The translations under genes were made by a program, and so were the position numbers. A stretch of 11,638 nucleotides of DNA from Candidatus Beckwithbacteria bacterium (GTDB lineage: Bacteria > Patescibacteriota > Microgenomatia > UBA1400 > UBA1449): positions 1 to 11,638 of the forward strand of contig JAAZND010000014.1 of the NCBI GenBank assembly GCA_012798485.1. The letters run 5' to 3'. Shown one piece after another: positions 1 to 6,624 of the stretch (its first letter is position 1; each line of letters opens with the position of its first letter). Under the pieces are notes generated by a model. It was not told the origin of the DNA, did no database searches, and saw only the letters and a list, made by a program, of their open reading frames with translations.

Positions 1-90
1 TATAGTAGAGTCTAATTCTTTAAATTTTACTGCTAAATTAGAACCTACAAAACCTGCTCCTCCTGTAATAAGAATTTTTTTATATTTCAT
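1..90 (-). CDS. NAD-dependent epimerase/dehydratase, N-terminal fragment (cut by window edge)
   Basis: Only the first 30 codons are in the window. The start ATG is the reverse complement of 88-90 and the frame runs open off the left edge. The residues include ITGGAGFVGSNLA, a Rossmann-fold GxxGxxG dinucleotide-binding loop directly after the first beta strand, as in extended short-chain dehydrogenases that act on nucleotide sugars. The wording GGAGFVGSNLA is common in CDP-paratose 2-epimerase-like proteins, but 30 residues cannot fix the substrate. It begins 5 bp after the stop of another SDR epimerase and has no clear Shine-Dalgarno site, so it is probably translated from the same mRNA. The two SDR proteins in tandem suggest successive steps on one nucleotide sugar, for example a dehydratase or reductase followed by an epimerase. 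The family is well supported; the function is open. Confidence 0.8.
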   Translation of the reverse strand, partial: MKYKKILITGGAGFVGSNLAVKFKELDSTI

Positions 91-95
91 ATTTA

Positions 96-1145
96 TTATT
101 TTTTATATTCTTTAATACAAATTTGTTCTAAAATATCATTAATATTATATTTATAATTCCACGCTGGATAATGTTTCTGAAACTTAGAAACATCGCTAAT
201 ATACCAAATATGATCTCCTGACCTTGGATTATTTTCTATTTTTATTTTAGCTTTTTTACCTGAGATTTGTTCAATCTTTTTTACTGCTTCAATTATTGAA
301 ATATTTGAATGTCTAGATCCACCCATATTGTAAACTTCTCCTCTTTTTGGATTTTGATAAAAAGAATAAAATGCATTTACCAAATCATAAGCATGAATAT
401 TATCTCTAACTTGCTTCCCCTTATATCCAAGAATAGTATATTCTTTTTCACTATATATTGCCTTTACAAGGTATGATAAAAATCCGTGGAGTTGTGCCCC
501 ACAATGATTTGGTCCCGTTAAACAGCCTCCTCTAAATACCCCTGTATTTAAATTAAAATACCTTCCATATTCTTGAACCAAAATATCTGCAGTAAGTTTT
601 GAAACTCCAAATAAACTATGTTTACATTGATCTATACTCATTGATTCATCAATTCCATTAAAATATTTATGATTAGAAGGCAATTCATACCTTGTATCAT
701 GCTCTTCATATGAAAGAAGGTTTGGGTTATCACCGTAAACTTTATTAGTTGATGTGAAAATAAAAACGGCCTCTGGGCAGAATTTTTTAAATAATTCAAG
801 TAATGATAAAGTAGCTTGAGCATTTATTGAAAAATCTACAAAAGGTTCTCTTGCAGCCCAATCATGAGATGGTTGAGCTGCTGTATGAATTATAATATCA
901 AATTTATTATTAACAAATAATTCTTTTATTTTCCCTTCATCACGAATATCAACGGAATAATGATGATAATTTAGAAATTTTGATTTTAGTTCATTAACCT
1001 TCCATTTTGTACTAGATTCATCACCAAAAAAATAAGAACGCATATCATTATCAATTCCATATACTTCAAATCCCTTCTCAGAAAAAAAACTAACAGTTTC
1101 CGATCCTATTAAACCTCCTGAGCCAGTAATAAGTATTTTTTTCAT
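96..1145 (-). CDS. SDR nucleotide-sugar epimerase, CDP-paratose/tyvelose 2-epimerase-like
   Basis: A 349-aa extended short-chain dehydrogenase of full usual length. Seen in order: the NAD(P)-binding loop GSGGLIG (8-14), HTAAQPSHDWA (87-97), STNKVYG (132-138) and RDNIHAYD (247-254). The HTAAQPSHDWA and STNKVYG wording is characteristic of the CDP-tyvelose/paratose epimerase-like branch, so the likely substrate is a CDP- or other NDP-hexose intermediate in the cytoplasm. The usual YxxxK pair reads F179-G-V-S-K183, so the catalytic Tyr is a Phe. My recollection is that some homologues share this, and it may mean a different proton donor or reaction. I chose the ATG at 1145 and not an in-frame ATG at 1160: GGAGG (about 1154-1158) lies 8 nt before the 1145 ATG, while the 1160 ATG overlaps that site and the upstream gene. 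The gene is cotranscribed with the glycosyltransferase 2 bp upstream. Exact substrate unknown. Confidence 0.85.
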   Translation of the reverse strand: MKKILITGSGGLIGSETVSFFSEKGFEVYGIDNDMRSYFFGDESSTKWKVNELKSKFLNYHHYSVDIRDEGKIKELFVNNKFDIIIHTAAQPSHDWAAREPFVDFSINAQATLSLLELFKKFCPEAVFIFTSTNKVYGDNPNLLSYEEHDTRYELPSNHKYFNGIDESMSIDQCKHSLFGVSKLTADILVQEYGRYFNLNTGVFRGGCLTGPNHCGAQLHGFLSYLVKAIYSEKEYTILGYKGKQVRDNIHAYDLVNAFYSFYQNPKRGEVYNMGGSRHSNISIIEAVKKIEQISGKKAKIKIENNPRSGDHIWYISDVSKFQKHYPAWNYKYNINDILEQICIKEYKK

Positions 1146-1160
1146 ATTTATAACCTCCAT
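1146..1160 (-). promoter_or_regulatory. Strong Shine-Dalgarno site that decides the epimerase start
   Basis: On the minus strand the bases read ATGGAGGTTATAAAT and are followed at once by the ATG at 1145. GGAGG with an 8-nt spacer is a near-ideal ribosome-binding site, and it sits across the stop codon of the upstream glycosyltransferase gene (1148-1150). Most other starts in the window lack such a site, so translation of the epimerase may be set independently of its upstream neighbour. The upstream in-frame ATG (1160) overlaps this site, which argues against its use. Confidence 0.75.
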
Positions 1161-2257
1161 TTTTTTATAATTAAATCAGAAACTACATCCTCTCCATTTA
1201 CTCCAAGTTTCTCTATATATTTTGTCTGATCAGATGTATTTATCTTACTATCTAATCTGTCTTGAATTTTAGTTAATATTTTAGAAAATATTTTATTATT
1301 ATTTATTACTTTTTGAGATAACTTTTCTGTATAAGGTACAACATCATATTCAGTTAAAGAATACATTTTTTTGTTGATATCGAAATAATCTTCCCACATA
1401 AGTGGATCAACATTTGTCTCTTTTTTAAGGATAAAAGATAATTTCCAATGAGCTAATAGTTGAGGAAGAAGAAATGTAGTTGGTATTCCTAAACTAAAAG
1501 ACATAAATGTAGCATTAGTTCCAGATAATGTAATAAAATGATGACATGCAGCATGTAGTTTTAAAAATTTCTCATGACTAAAGGAACCTACTATAAATCT
1601 ATCTGGAAAATCTAAATTCTTTTTGATAAATTCTGTTGCCTCTTTCCCTCCAGCAATATATACTGTAGCAGAAGCAAAATTTAATTTATTAATTATCTTA
1701 GTTAATAGAGTTAAATATTTTATAGGTATACCTTCTACTAACGGATTTTTACTCCCTCCAATATTAATAAGAATCATTCTTTTTTTAGAAATAATTCTCT
1801 TTGGAATTGAACCTAAAATAATTGGAATATCATAAGATATTTTATTGGGAATTGATAAATCTTTTCCTAAACTATTATACAAATACATATCCGCTAAAGA
1901 ATATTCAAACGATGGCTTATCCCAAAACCAAGCAAGAAAATCTATCAATATATTTGGTAATTTTAATTCATGGGCAGCTTTAATAGAAAATCTATTAAGC
2001 ACACTTACAACAAAAGGAGATTTAAATGAAGATAAGAATGATTTTACTTCTTCATAATTTCTTTCATCTAAGTCATGCCATTTAATATAAGAATGATTTG
2101 ATTTATTAAATATCTCCTTACATAATCCATTTTCTTTACCTGCAACTACCATCTTAATATTCCCGTTAACTCTTTTATTTAATGATTCAGCTATATGGAT
2201 TAATGTAGTTGTTGGACCATAACCGAAGGGATTTGAAAAAAATATTATTGTTTTCAT
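1148..2257 (-). CDS. GT-B-like glycosyltransferase (MurG/UGT-like C-terminal half)
   Basis: A 369-aa protein that looks like a two-Rossmann GT-B glycosyltransferase. The N-terminus has a beta strand and a Gly-rich turn (FFSNPFGYGPTTT, 6-18), as in acceptor-binding domains of MurG and UDP-glycosyltransferase relatives. A second half begins with ILINIGGSKNP (162-171), typical of the start of the nucleotide-sugar-binding domain. It continues with FITLSGTNATFMSFSLGIPT (241-260) and LLPQ, matching the pattern in which a Ser/Gly-rich loop and a GxP strand bind the donor sugar nucleotide. No signal peptide or membrane span is evident, so it probably works at the inner face of the membrane. It lies 5 bp after the synthetase-like gene and 2 bp before the epimerase gene in one operon, so its donor may be the sugar made by its neighbours. 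Overall similarity to named families is weak and the family call is from fold-level motifs only. Confidence 0.65.
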   Translation of the reverse strand: MKTIIFFSNPFGYGPTTTLIHIAESLNKRVNGNIKMVVAGKENGLCKEIFNKSNHSYIKWHDLDERNYEEVKSFLSSFKSPFVVSVLNRFSIKAAHELKLPNILIDFLAWFWDKPSFEYSLADMYLYNSLGKDLSIPNKISYDIPIILGSIPKRIISKKRMILINIGGSKNPLVEGIPIKYLTLLTKIINKLNFASATVYIAGGKEATEFIKKNLDFPDRFIVGSFSHEKFLKLHAACHHFITLSGTNATFMSFSLGIPTTFLLPQLLAHWKLSFILKKETNVDPLMWEDYFDINKKMYSLTEYDVVPYTEKLSQKVINNNKIFSKILTKIQDRLDSKINTSDQTKYIEKLGVNGEDVVSDLIIKKWRL

Positions 2258-2262
2258 ATAAT

Positions 2263-3213
2263 TTATTTTGATAAATCAATTATTGAGTTATCTCCATATT
2301 TTATAACTAATTTTAATAACCTAGGGAATGCCATATATTCATCATTTTTTTTACTTTTGCCCATCACTAATCCATTTGCACCTTTAATTAAATGTGAATA
2401 TAAAGTTTTAGGATATTTTACTTTTAAACCATAAATTTTAAAAAGTTCTTTTCTAGAAACAAAATCTCCTTCATTGTAATGATCTAACCCTGTAATACAA
2501 AGATCAATTTTGTTTTCATAAATTCTAGGTAAAGCTAAAGGTTTATGATACAACCAATATTCAAAACTTTCATAAGGTCCATAATTGATACTTCCGCAAA
2601 TCAAACATTTAGCTCTAATTCTTTGATCTTTCATAATTTTAGTTTCAGTTTTAGCTGAATTACATGATTTACAAATTGCATTACAATAACTGCAACTATT
2701 CTTTAAAATACTTTTTCCACTATATTTTTTTAAAACATTTCTCACTAATTTTGGATTAACAATAGTTTTCAAAACTACATCTTTCATAGTTTTCATTTTT
2801 TTCATAGAAGAATTTCTCATTACTATTACTTTAACTTGTTTAAAATCTTCTAAAGCTTTTTTTACATTGGTTGCAATAATTGGCTCATAAAAATCTACAA
2901 TATTCCCTTTTCCATCAGGAGAAGGAGTAAACTGAAAAGTAGTATTTTTAGGGAATATATTAAAAGGATAATTTGCTAAATCTGGGCCTTCTAAAGCATC
3001 TTGCTCCCAATCATTAAGAAAAAGGAAAAAATTAAATTTTGGAGTAAAACCTAGTTCTTTTGTAAATTTACATAGTAAATACGGATAAACCATAAAAGGC
3101 AATTGATTCCCAGCATGGAATCCATAAGGCCTAATTCCCAAATATATGTTGGCTTTCCCTTTAAATTCCTTGCTTAATTCTTTTATGCCATTAATAAGAA
3201 AATAAGGTTTCAT
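2263..3213 (-). CDS. Class I aminoacyl-tRNA-synthetase-like protein (catalytic domain only, with zinc knuckle)
   Basis: A 316-aa protein with the layout of a class I synthetase catalytic core, closest in style to class I LysRS or GluRS. IRPYGFHAGNQLP contains HAGN (33-36), a variant of the HIGH ATP-binding signature. C174, C177, C181, C184, C203 and C206 form a CxxC-x3-CxxC plus CxxC pattern that could bind zinc, in the place of the insertion between the two Rossmann halves. CITGLDHYNEGD (239-250) matches the GxDH region of the second half, and GLVMGKS (281-287) occupies the KMSKS position. Only about 29 residues follow that loop, so the large helical anticodon-binding domain of real LysRS-I (proteins commonly over 500 aa) is absent. 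It is therefore unlikely to be a housekeeping synthetase. It more likely forms an aminoacyl- or acyl-adenylate, or transfers a nucleotide to another acceptor. It sits between a sugar aminotransferase and a glycosyltransferase in one operon. Substrate unknown. Confidence 0.7.
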   Translation of the reverse strand: MKPYFLINGIKELSKEFKGKANIYLGIRPYGFHAGNQLPFMVYPYLLCKFTKELGFTPKFNFFLFLNDWEQDALEGPDLANYPFNIFPKNTTFQFTPSPDGKGNIVDFYEPIIATNVKKALEDFKQVKVIVMRNSSMKKMKTMKDVVLKTIVNPKLVRNVLKKYSGKSILKNSCSYCNAICKSCNSAKTETKIMKDQRIRAKCLICGSINYGPYESFEYWLYHKPLALPRIYENKIDLCITGLDHYNEGDFVSRKELFKIYGLKVKYPKTLYSHLIKGANGLVMGKSKKNDEYMAFPRLLKLVIKYGDNSIIDLSK

Positions 3214-3239
3214 AAAAAATTTTAAAAATTAATATTATT

Positions 3240-4358
3240 TTAATTTTTTTTATAATTACAACAAATATTACTAATAATACTAATAATTTTATTAATTTCT
3301 CTGTCTTTTATTCCTATATAAAAAGGAAGTGCTAAAACTGTTTCTGATAAATGTTCTGCAATTGGAAAATCACCTTTTTGAAACCCTAGTTTTTTAAATT
3401 GAGGAAAATGATGAATACAAGGAAAATATTTTGTGGTATTTATACTATTTTGACTTAGATTTTCAACAATTTTATCTTTTAATTCTTTAGTTTCAGTTTG
3501 GATAAAATATGAAAAATAACTTCTTTTACTTTGACCATTTTCATAAGGAGTAGAAATACCTTTAATATTTTTTAACCCAATATTATACTTTTTGACAATA
3601 TTCTCTTTTTGCTCTTTTATAAAATTAAATTTTTTTAACTGTTCTATCCCTATTGCAGCCTCCAACTCTGACATTTTATAATTAAAACCTAAGATTACAT
3701 GATTCAACCAATCAGGATCATTAGATCTACCCTGATCTCTTGCTGATCTGCAGTATTCAGCAATTTTTTCATCATCCGTTACAATCATTCCCCCTTGTGC
3801 TGTAGTAATTAATTTATTATCAGCAAAGCTATAAACTGTAGCTTTTCCTATATTAGTTACAGGAAAACTATTTTTATGAGGATGTAGAGTTTCACAAGCA
3901 TCTTCCAGAATATCTAATTTATATTTCTTTGCTATTTCTTGAAATTTTTCAGAACCTGGTAACCCTAAAATATGAACAAGTAAAATTCCTTTAGTTTTAG
4001 GAGAGATTTTTTTTATTACCTCGTCAGGATCTAGATTAAAACTATGAGGGTCAACATCAACAAAAATTGGCTTAATTTTTTCATATAATAAGACATTCGC
4101 AGAAGCAATATAACTATAAGGAGTTATAATAATTTCATCATTTTCTCCCCAATTCAAAGCTTTTATGGCCAAATGCAATCCTCCTGTCCCACTAAAAACA
4201 GCAATTGCATATTTTTTCCCCACAAATTTAGCAAATAATTCTTCAAATTTTTTTACTTTATTCCCTCTTATTAATACTCTTGAACGTAAAACATTACCTA
4301 CAGCTTTTATTTCTTCTTTTCCTATATAAGGTCTATATAAAGGAATATTTGTAGACAT
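3240..4358 (-). CDS. DegT/DnrJ/EryC1/StrS-family PLP-dependent sugar aminotransferase
   Basis: A 372-aa fold-type I PLP enzyme, normal length for the family. Such enzymes transfer an amino group, usually from glutamate, to a keto-sugar nucleotide. Seen in order: the opening IPLYRPYIGKEE (5-16); the PLP phosphate-binding turn FSGTGGLHLA (55-64); PYSYIASAN (80-88); FVDVDPHSFNLD (99-110); LEDACE (151-156), where D153 should pair with the pyridine nitrogen; SFADNK (177-182), where K182 is the expected Schiff-base lysine; and NYKMSELEAAIG (226-237). The residues after the lysine read TTAQGGMIVTDD, with Q where many relatives have TGEGG. That is a tolerated family variant as far as I know. The gene is the second in the sugar operon, so the pathway probably yields an amino sugar that later genes modify or transfer. 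It could also act on a non-nucleotide keto-cyclitol; the family call is firm, the substrate is not. Confidence 0.92.
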   Translation of the reverse strand: MSTNIPLYRPYIGKEEIKAVGNVLRSRVLIRGNKVKKFEELFAKFVGKKYAIAVFSGTGGLHLAIKALNWGENDEIIITPYSYIASANVLLYEKIKPIFVDVDPHSFNLDPDEVIKKISPKTKGILLVHILGLPGSEKFQEIAKKYKLDILEDACETLHPHKNSFPVTNIGKATVYSFADNKLITTAQGGMIVTDDEKIAEYCRSARDQGRSNDPDWLNHVILGFNYKMSELEAAIGIEQLKKFNFIKEQKENIVKKYNIGLKNIKGISTPYENGQSKRSYFSYFIQTETKELKDKIVENLSQNSINTTKYFPCIHHFPQFKKLGFQKGDFPIAEHLSETVLALPFYIGIKDREINKIISIISNICCNYKKN

Positions 4359-4361
4359 ACA

Positions 4362-4395
4362 ATTTTATTTATTGTAGACAGACAAATAAATAAAA
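4362..4395 (-). other. AT-rich imperfect hairpin between first and second operon genes
   Basis: On the minus strand TTTTATTTATTTGT and ACAATAAATAAAA flank a 6-nt CTGTCT loop, giving a stem of about 13 A-U-rich pairs with one bulged base. It fills the 42-bp gap after the deoxyribosyltransferase-like stop (4401-4403) and ends close to the aminotransferase start. It has no GC stem or following U-run, so an efficient intrinsic terminator is unlikely. A weak attenuator, a processing site or chance AT-rich symmetry are all possible. Confidence 0.3.
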
Positions 4396-4400
4396 AAATA

Positions 4401-4847
4401 TTATTCTTTAAATAATCTATTTATTAACTCACACGCTTCTTCTAAAGTATCTACCATAACATCAGCATGTACTTTTAAAAAATAATTATCCTTATGAGCA
4501 TCTCCAAAAACTATTACAGGAATATTATTTAATTTAGCAAGTAAAATTTCCATAGCAGTTCCAATCATACTTCCTTTGGGATAAGTAGTATCAAAACTAT
4601 CATTAACAAGAACAGCTGTTGATCTTAAAACATCTTGTTTATCTCTAGCTACCGCAAGCTTAGGATCTCTGACTGGATCTGCTTCATTCCTAGATCTTTC
4701 TCTCCCTCTATAAGCATGTAAAGTTTTAAAAAATTTTTTATCTAAAAGTTGTGACGCTTTTTCTCTCCAGTCTAAAGCTTCTTCTCTTGAAATTCCTCGC
4801 ATAGACCCACTTAAAAAAATAATTTTTTTAGAACTACTAGTTTCCAT
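4401..4847 (-). CDS. Nucleoside 2-deoxyribosyltransferase-like protein
   Basis: A 148-aa single-domain protein in the size range of the nucleoside 2-deoxyribosyltransferase family, whose members break or swap N-glycosidic bonds of (deoxy)nucleosides. IIFLSGSMRG (9-18) has the first beta strand and the GSM/GSI-type loop. ARDKQDVLRSTAVLVND (67-83) matches the stretch where the family has an Asp followed by a beta strand ending in (V)AN/ND. GSMIGTAMEILLAKLNNIPVIVF (92-114) contains the GTxxE signature, with E100 as the expected catalytic nucleophile. The family also includes enzymes that hydrolyse nucleotide N-glycosidic bonds and uncharacterised regulators, so the substrate cannot be read from sequence. 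It is the first gene of the minus-strand sugar operon, 42 bp before the aminotransferase and divergent from a methyltransferase. It may be a nucleotide-salvage passenger or may supply a ribose- or deoxyribose-linked intermediate. Confidence 0.75.
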   Translation of the reverse strand: METSSSKKIIFLSGSMRGISREEALDWREKASQLLDKKFFKTLHAYRGRERSRNEADPVRDPKLAVARDKQDVLRSTAVLVNDSFDTTYPKGSMIGTAMEILLAKLNNIPVIVFGDAHKDNYFLKVHADVMVDTLEEACELINRLFKE

Positions 4848-4928
4848 ATAAATAAGAAATGGTATATAATAATAAAATATATACCTATATATTAAATATA
4901 TAACATAATTTCTATATTATATTATTTT
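4848..4928. promoter_or_regulatory. Divergent intergenic region with two perfect inverted repeats
   Basis: This 81-bp, almost pure A/T spacer must carry the promoters of both the minus-strand sugar operon and the plus-strand methyltransferase. It holds GGTATATA (4861-4868) and TATATACC (4878-4885), an 8-bp perfect inverted repeat around 9 nt. Adjacent to it, TATATAT (4886-4892) and ATATATA (4896-4902) form a 7-bp repeat around 3 nt. TATATT at 4913-4918 could be a -10 element for the methyltransferase. No -35 box stands out on either strand. The G/C-capped first repeat is the better candidate for an operator; the second may be chance in such AT-rich DNA. Confidence 0.4.
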
Positions 4929-5666
4929 ATGAATAAAAACTCAATAGATTTATATAATCAATTTGTAAATAGCTTTAGAAATTATTCCTCTACAAGAAAA
5001 AAATATTTAAATCAAATTGATAGTCTTATAATTAATTTTATAAATACTAATATCGAAGGCAAAATAATAAACATATTAGATGTTGGTTGTGGAGATGGGG
5101 TGAGAGCTTATAACCTTTCAAAAAAAATCAAGTTGAATAAATTATCCCTTTTAGACAATTGTCCCAATATGGTAAAGAAGTGTGAAAAACTTAAGGATGT
5201 CACACTCTATAATCAAGATATAGTGAAACTAAAAGGAGAAATTTTAAAAAATAATTTTGAAGTTATAACTTGTCTATGGAACGTTATTGGGCACATAGAA
5301 GGAATAGAAAATAGATCGTTGGCTTTAAAAAATATGAGAAAAATATTAAACAAAAATGGCTATATTTTCTTGGATGTTAGCAATCGCTACAATCTTAAAC
5401 ATTACGGTTTAAAAATAGTCTTAAAAAATGTTGTCCAAGATTTATTGAAAAAAAATCCAAATAATGGAGATGTATATTTTAATATGAAAGTAGATCAAGA
5501 TAAAATTATACCTACTAAAGTTCACTTCTTTACCTTAAATGAAATAAAAAAAATGTTTAAAGCTTCAGGTTTAAACATTTATAAAATTCTCTTTATAGAC
5601 TATAAATCAGGGAAAATAATGCCAAACCAATTTTTAGGACAAATATTTGTTATTGCTAAAAATTAA
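4929..5666 (+). CDS. Class I SAM-dependent methyltransferase
   Basis: A 245-aa Rossmann-like methyltransferase of usual length. Motif I is ILDVGCGDG (49-57), the SAM-binding glycine loop. D76 in LSLLDNCPNMV (72-82) is the acidic residue expected to hold the ribose hydroxyls. YNQDI (94-98) is the motif III Asp region, and FEVITCLWNVIGHI (110-123) is the strand-4 region. LNKNGYIFLDVSN (140-152) is the post-core strand common to small-molecule methyltransferases. The C-terminal part with VHFFTLNEIKKMFKASGL (about 198-215) is also typical of that group. It is the only plus-strand gene in the first 8.4 kb. It diverges from the sugar operon and meets the PHP gene tail to tail, with the two stop codons overlapping in TTAA (5663-5666). 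A role in methylating a surface sugar is plausible from context only; other small-molecule acceptors fit equally well. Confidence 0.88.
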   Translation: MNKNSIDLYNQFVNSFRNYSSTRKKYLNQIDSLIINFINTNIEGKIINILDVGCGDGVRAYNLSKKIKLNKLSLLDNCPNMVKKCEKLKDVTLYNQDIVKLKGEILKNNFEVITCLWNVIGHIEGIENRSLALKNMRKILNKNGYIFLDVSNRYNLKHYGLKIVLKNVVQDLLKKNPNNGDVYFNMKVDQDKIIPTKVHFFTLNEIKKMFKASGLNIYKILFIDYKSGKIMPNQFLGQIFVIAKN

Positions 5667-6616
5667 CTATTTCTAGCTCCAAGCCAGTTTAAAAATTGAA
5701 GTTTATCAATATTTAAAATATTTAATTCATTTAATCCTAGTTCTCTTAATTGTTTCAAAATAGTTCTAAACCTTAAAAACATTTGTAAATTAGTATCGTA
5801 ATCACTAGAAACAAAAATATTCTCTACTTTATTGGGGTCTTTATAAGCAGCATACGGAGCTAAACTATGAAAATCTAAAGATAAAACAAAAAATAACCCT
5901 TTTTCTGCCGCTCTGCGTATTAATTGTTTTTCAAATTCTATTTTTTCTCCTCCTCTCCAATATTTACTCAAATTAACCTCAAAAGCGACTTTATTAGCTG
6001 CCATAATTTCTAAAAGATAATCCCAATCTTCTGGCTTCATAGTAGCTAAGTAACTTCTTTGAAGATCTCCACATGGATGACCAATAATATCGACATGAGG
6101 ATTTTGAGCAGCTTCTACAATAGAATCGACATAATCTAAAGCAGTAGGTTTTTGTCCAGGATTTACTAATTTCCAAATATTGTAATGAAAAGAAGCTATA
6201 ACCACATCAAGAGAGGCTAAAGTAGCATCAGAAACATCTAAAGTTCCTTCTCTATTTAAAATATCAACTTCTACTCCAGTTAAAACTTGTCCAGGAAAGT
6301 GATCCTTTATCAAACTTGCTCTTTGTGCAACTCCTTCACTAATTCTTTTAATGCCTATTTCTAAACTGCCATTTCCTAGTTCTTGTCTTTGTATCCCTAA
6401 ACGATCTAAAACATGAGCAGGATGATCTGTATCAGTAAATAAAACCTCTTGTCCAAAAAATCTTGTTCCATAATCCACAAGCTCACCAATAGTTAAACAA
6501 GCATCGTGTGAATTATCTTCTCTTACCTTTTCTTGTTGTTCAGCTAATAAAGGACCTAATTTTGAATGAGTATGACAAACAACTTCAAAAGGAGATCTAA
6601 ACTCGATTGAAGACAT
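5663..6616 (-). CDS. PHP-domain metal-dependent phosphoesterase/hydrolase
   Basis: A 317-aa protein with the metal ligands of the PHP (polymerase and histidinol phosphatase) superfamily in the expected order: HTHS (15-18), TDTDH (61-65), GVEVD (114-118, E116), SFHYN (142-146, H144), IGHPCGD (178-184, H180), FEVN (212-215) and LDFH (247-250). Members bind two or three metal ions in a TIM-like barrel and usually hydrolyse phosphomonoesters or phosphodiesters such as histidinol phosphate, 3',5'-nucleoside bisphosphates or DNA ends. No polymerase X or DNA polymerase III segment is attached, so it is a stand-alone enzyme. The start lies 8 bp after the ABC-F stop, indicating one two-gene transcript. 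The stop overlaps that of the convergent methyltransferase. The family call is secure. The substrate is not, though a link to translation or nucleotide stress through the ABC-F partner is possible. Confidence 0.85.
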   Translation of the reverse strand: MSSIEFRSPFEVVCHTHSKLGPLLAEQQEKVREDNSHDACLTIGELVDYGTRFFGQEVLFTDTDHPAHVLDRLGIQRQELGNGSLEIGIKRISEGVAQRASLIKDHFPGQVLTGVEVDILNREGTLDVSDATLASLDVVIASFHYNIWKLVNPGQKPTALDYVDSIVEAAQNPHVDIIGHPCGDLQRSYLATMKPEDWDYLLEIMAANKVAFEVNLSKYWRGGEKIEFEKQLIRRAAEKGLFFVLSLDFHSLAPYAAYKDPNKVENIFVSSDYDTNLQMFLRFRTILKQLRELGLNELNILNIDKLQFLNWLGARNS

Positions 6617-6624
6617 AAATAAAA

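Noticed and set aside
638..823. Open frame on the minus strand inside the epimerase gene
   Set aside because: It is in another frame of a well-supported SDR gene, has no ribosome-binding site and no recognisable motif.
1623..2057. Two plus-strand open frames of 70 codons
   Set aside because: Both lie antisense within the glycosyltransferase gene; hydrophobic runs there are the mirror of A/T-rich coding sequence.
2263..3213. Housekeeping lysyl-tRNA synthetase
   Set aside because: It has the catalytic motifs but is far too short and lacks the helical anticodon-binding domain, and it sits in a sugar operon.
3214..3245. Possible A/T-only hairpin and U-run as terminator after the aminotransferase gene
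   Set aside because: The stem has no G-C pairs, overlaps the stop codon, and the next operon gene starts at once. In DNA this A/T-rich such symmetry is expected by chance.
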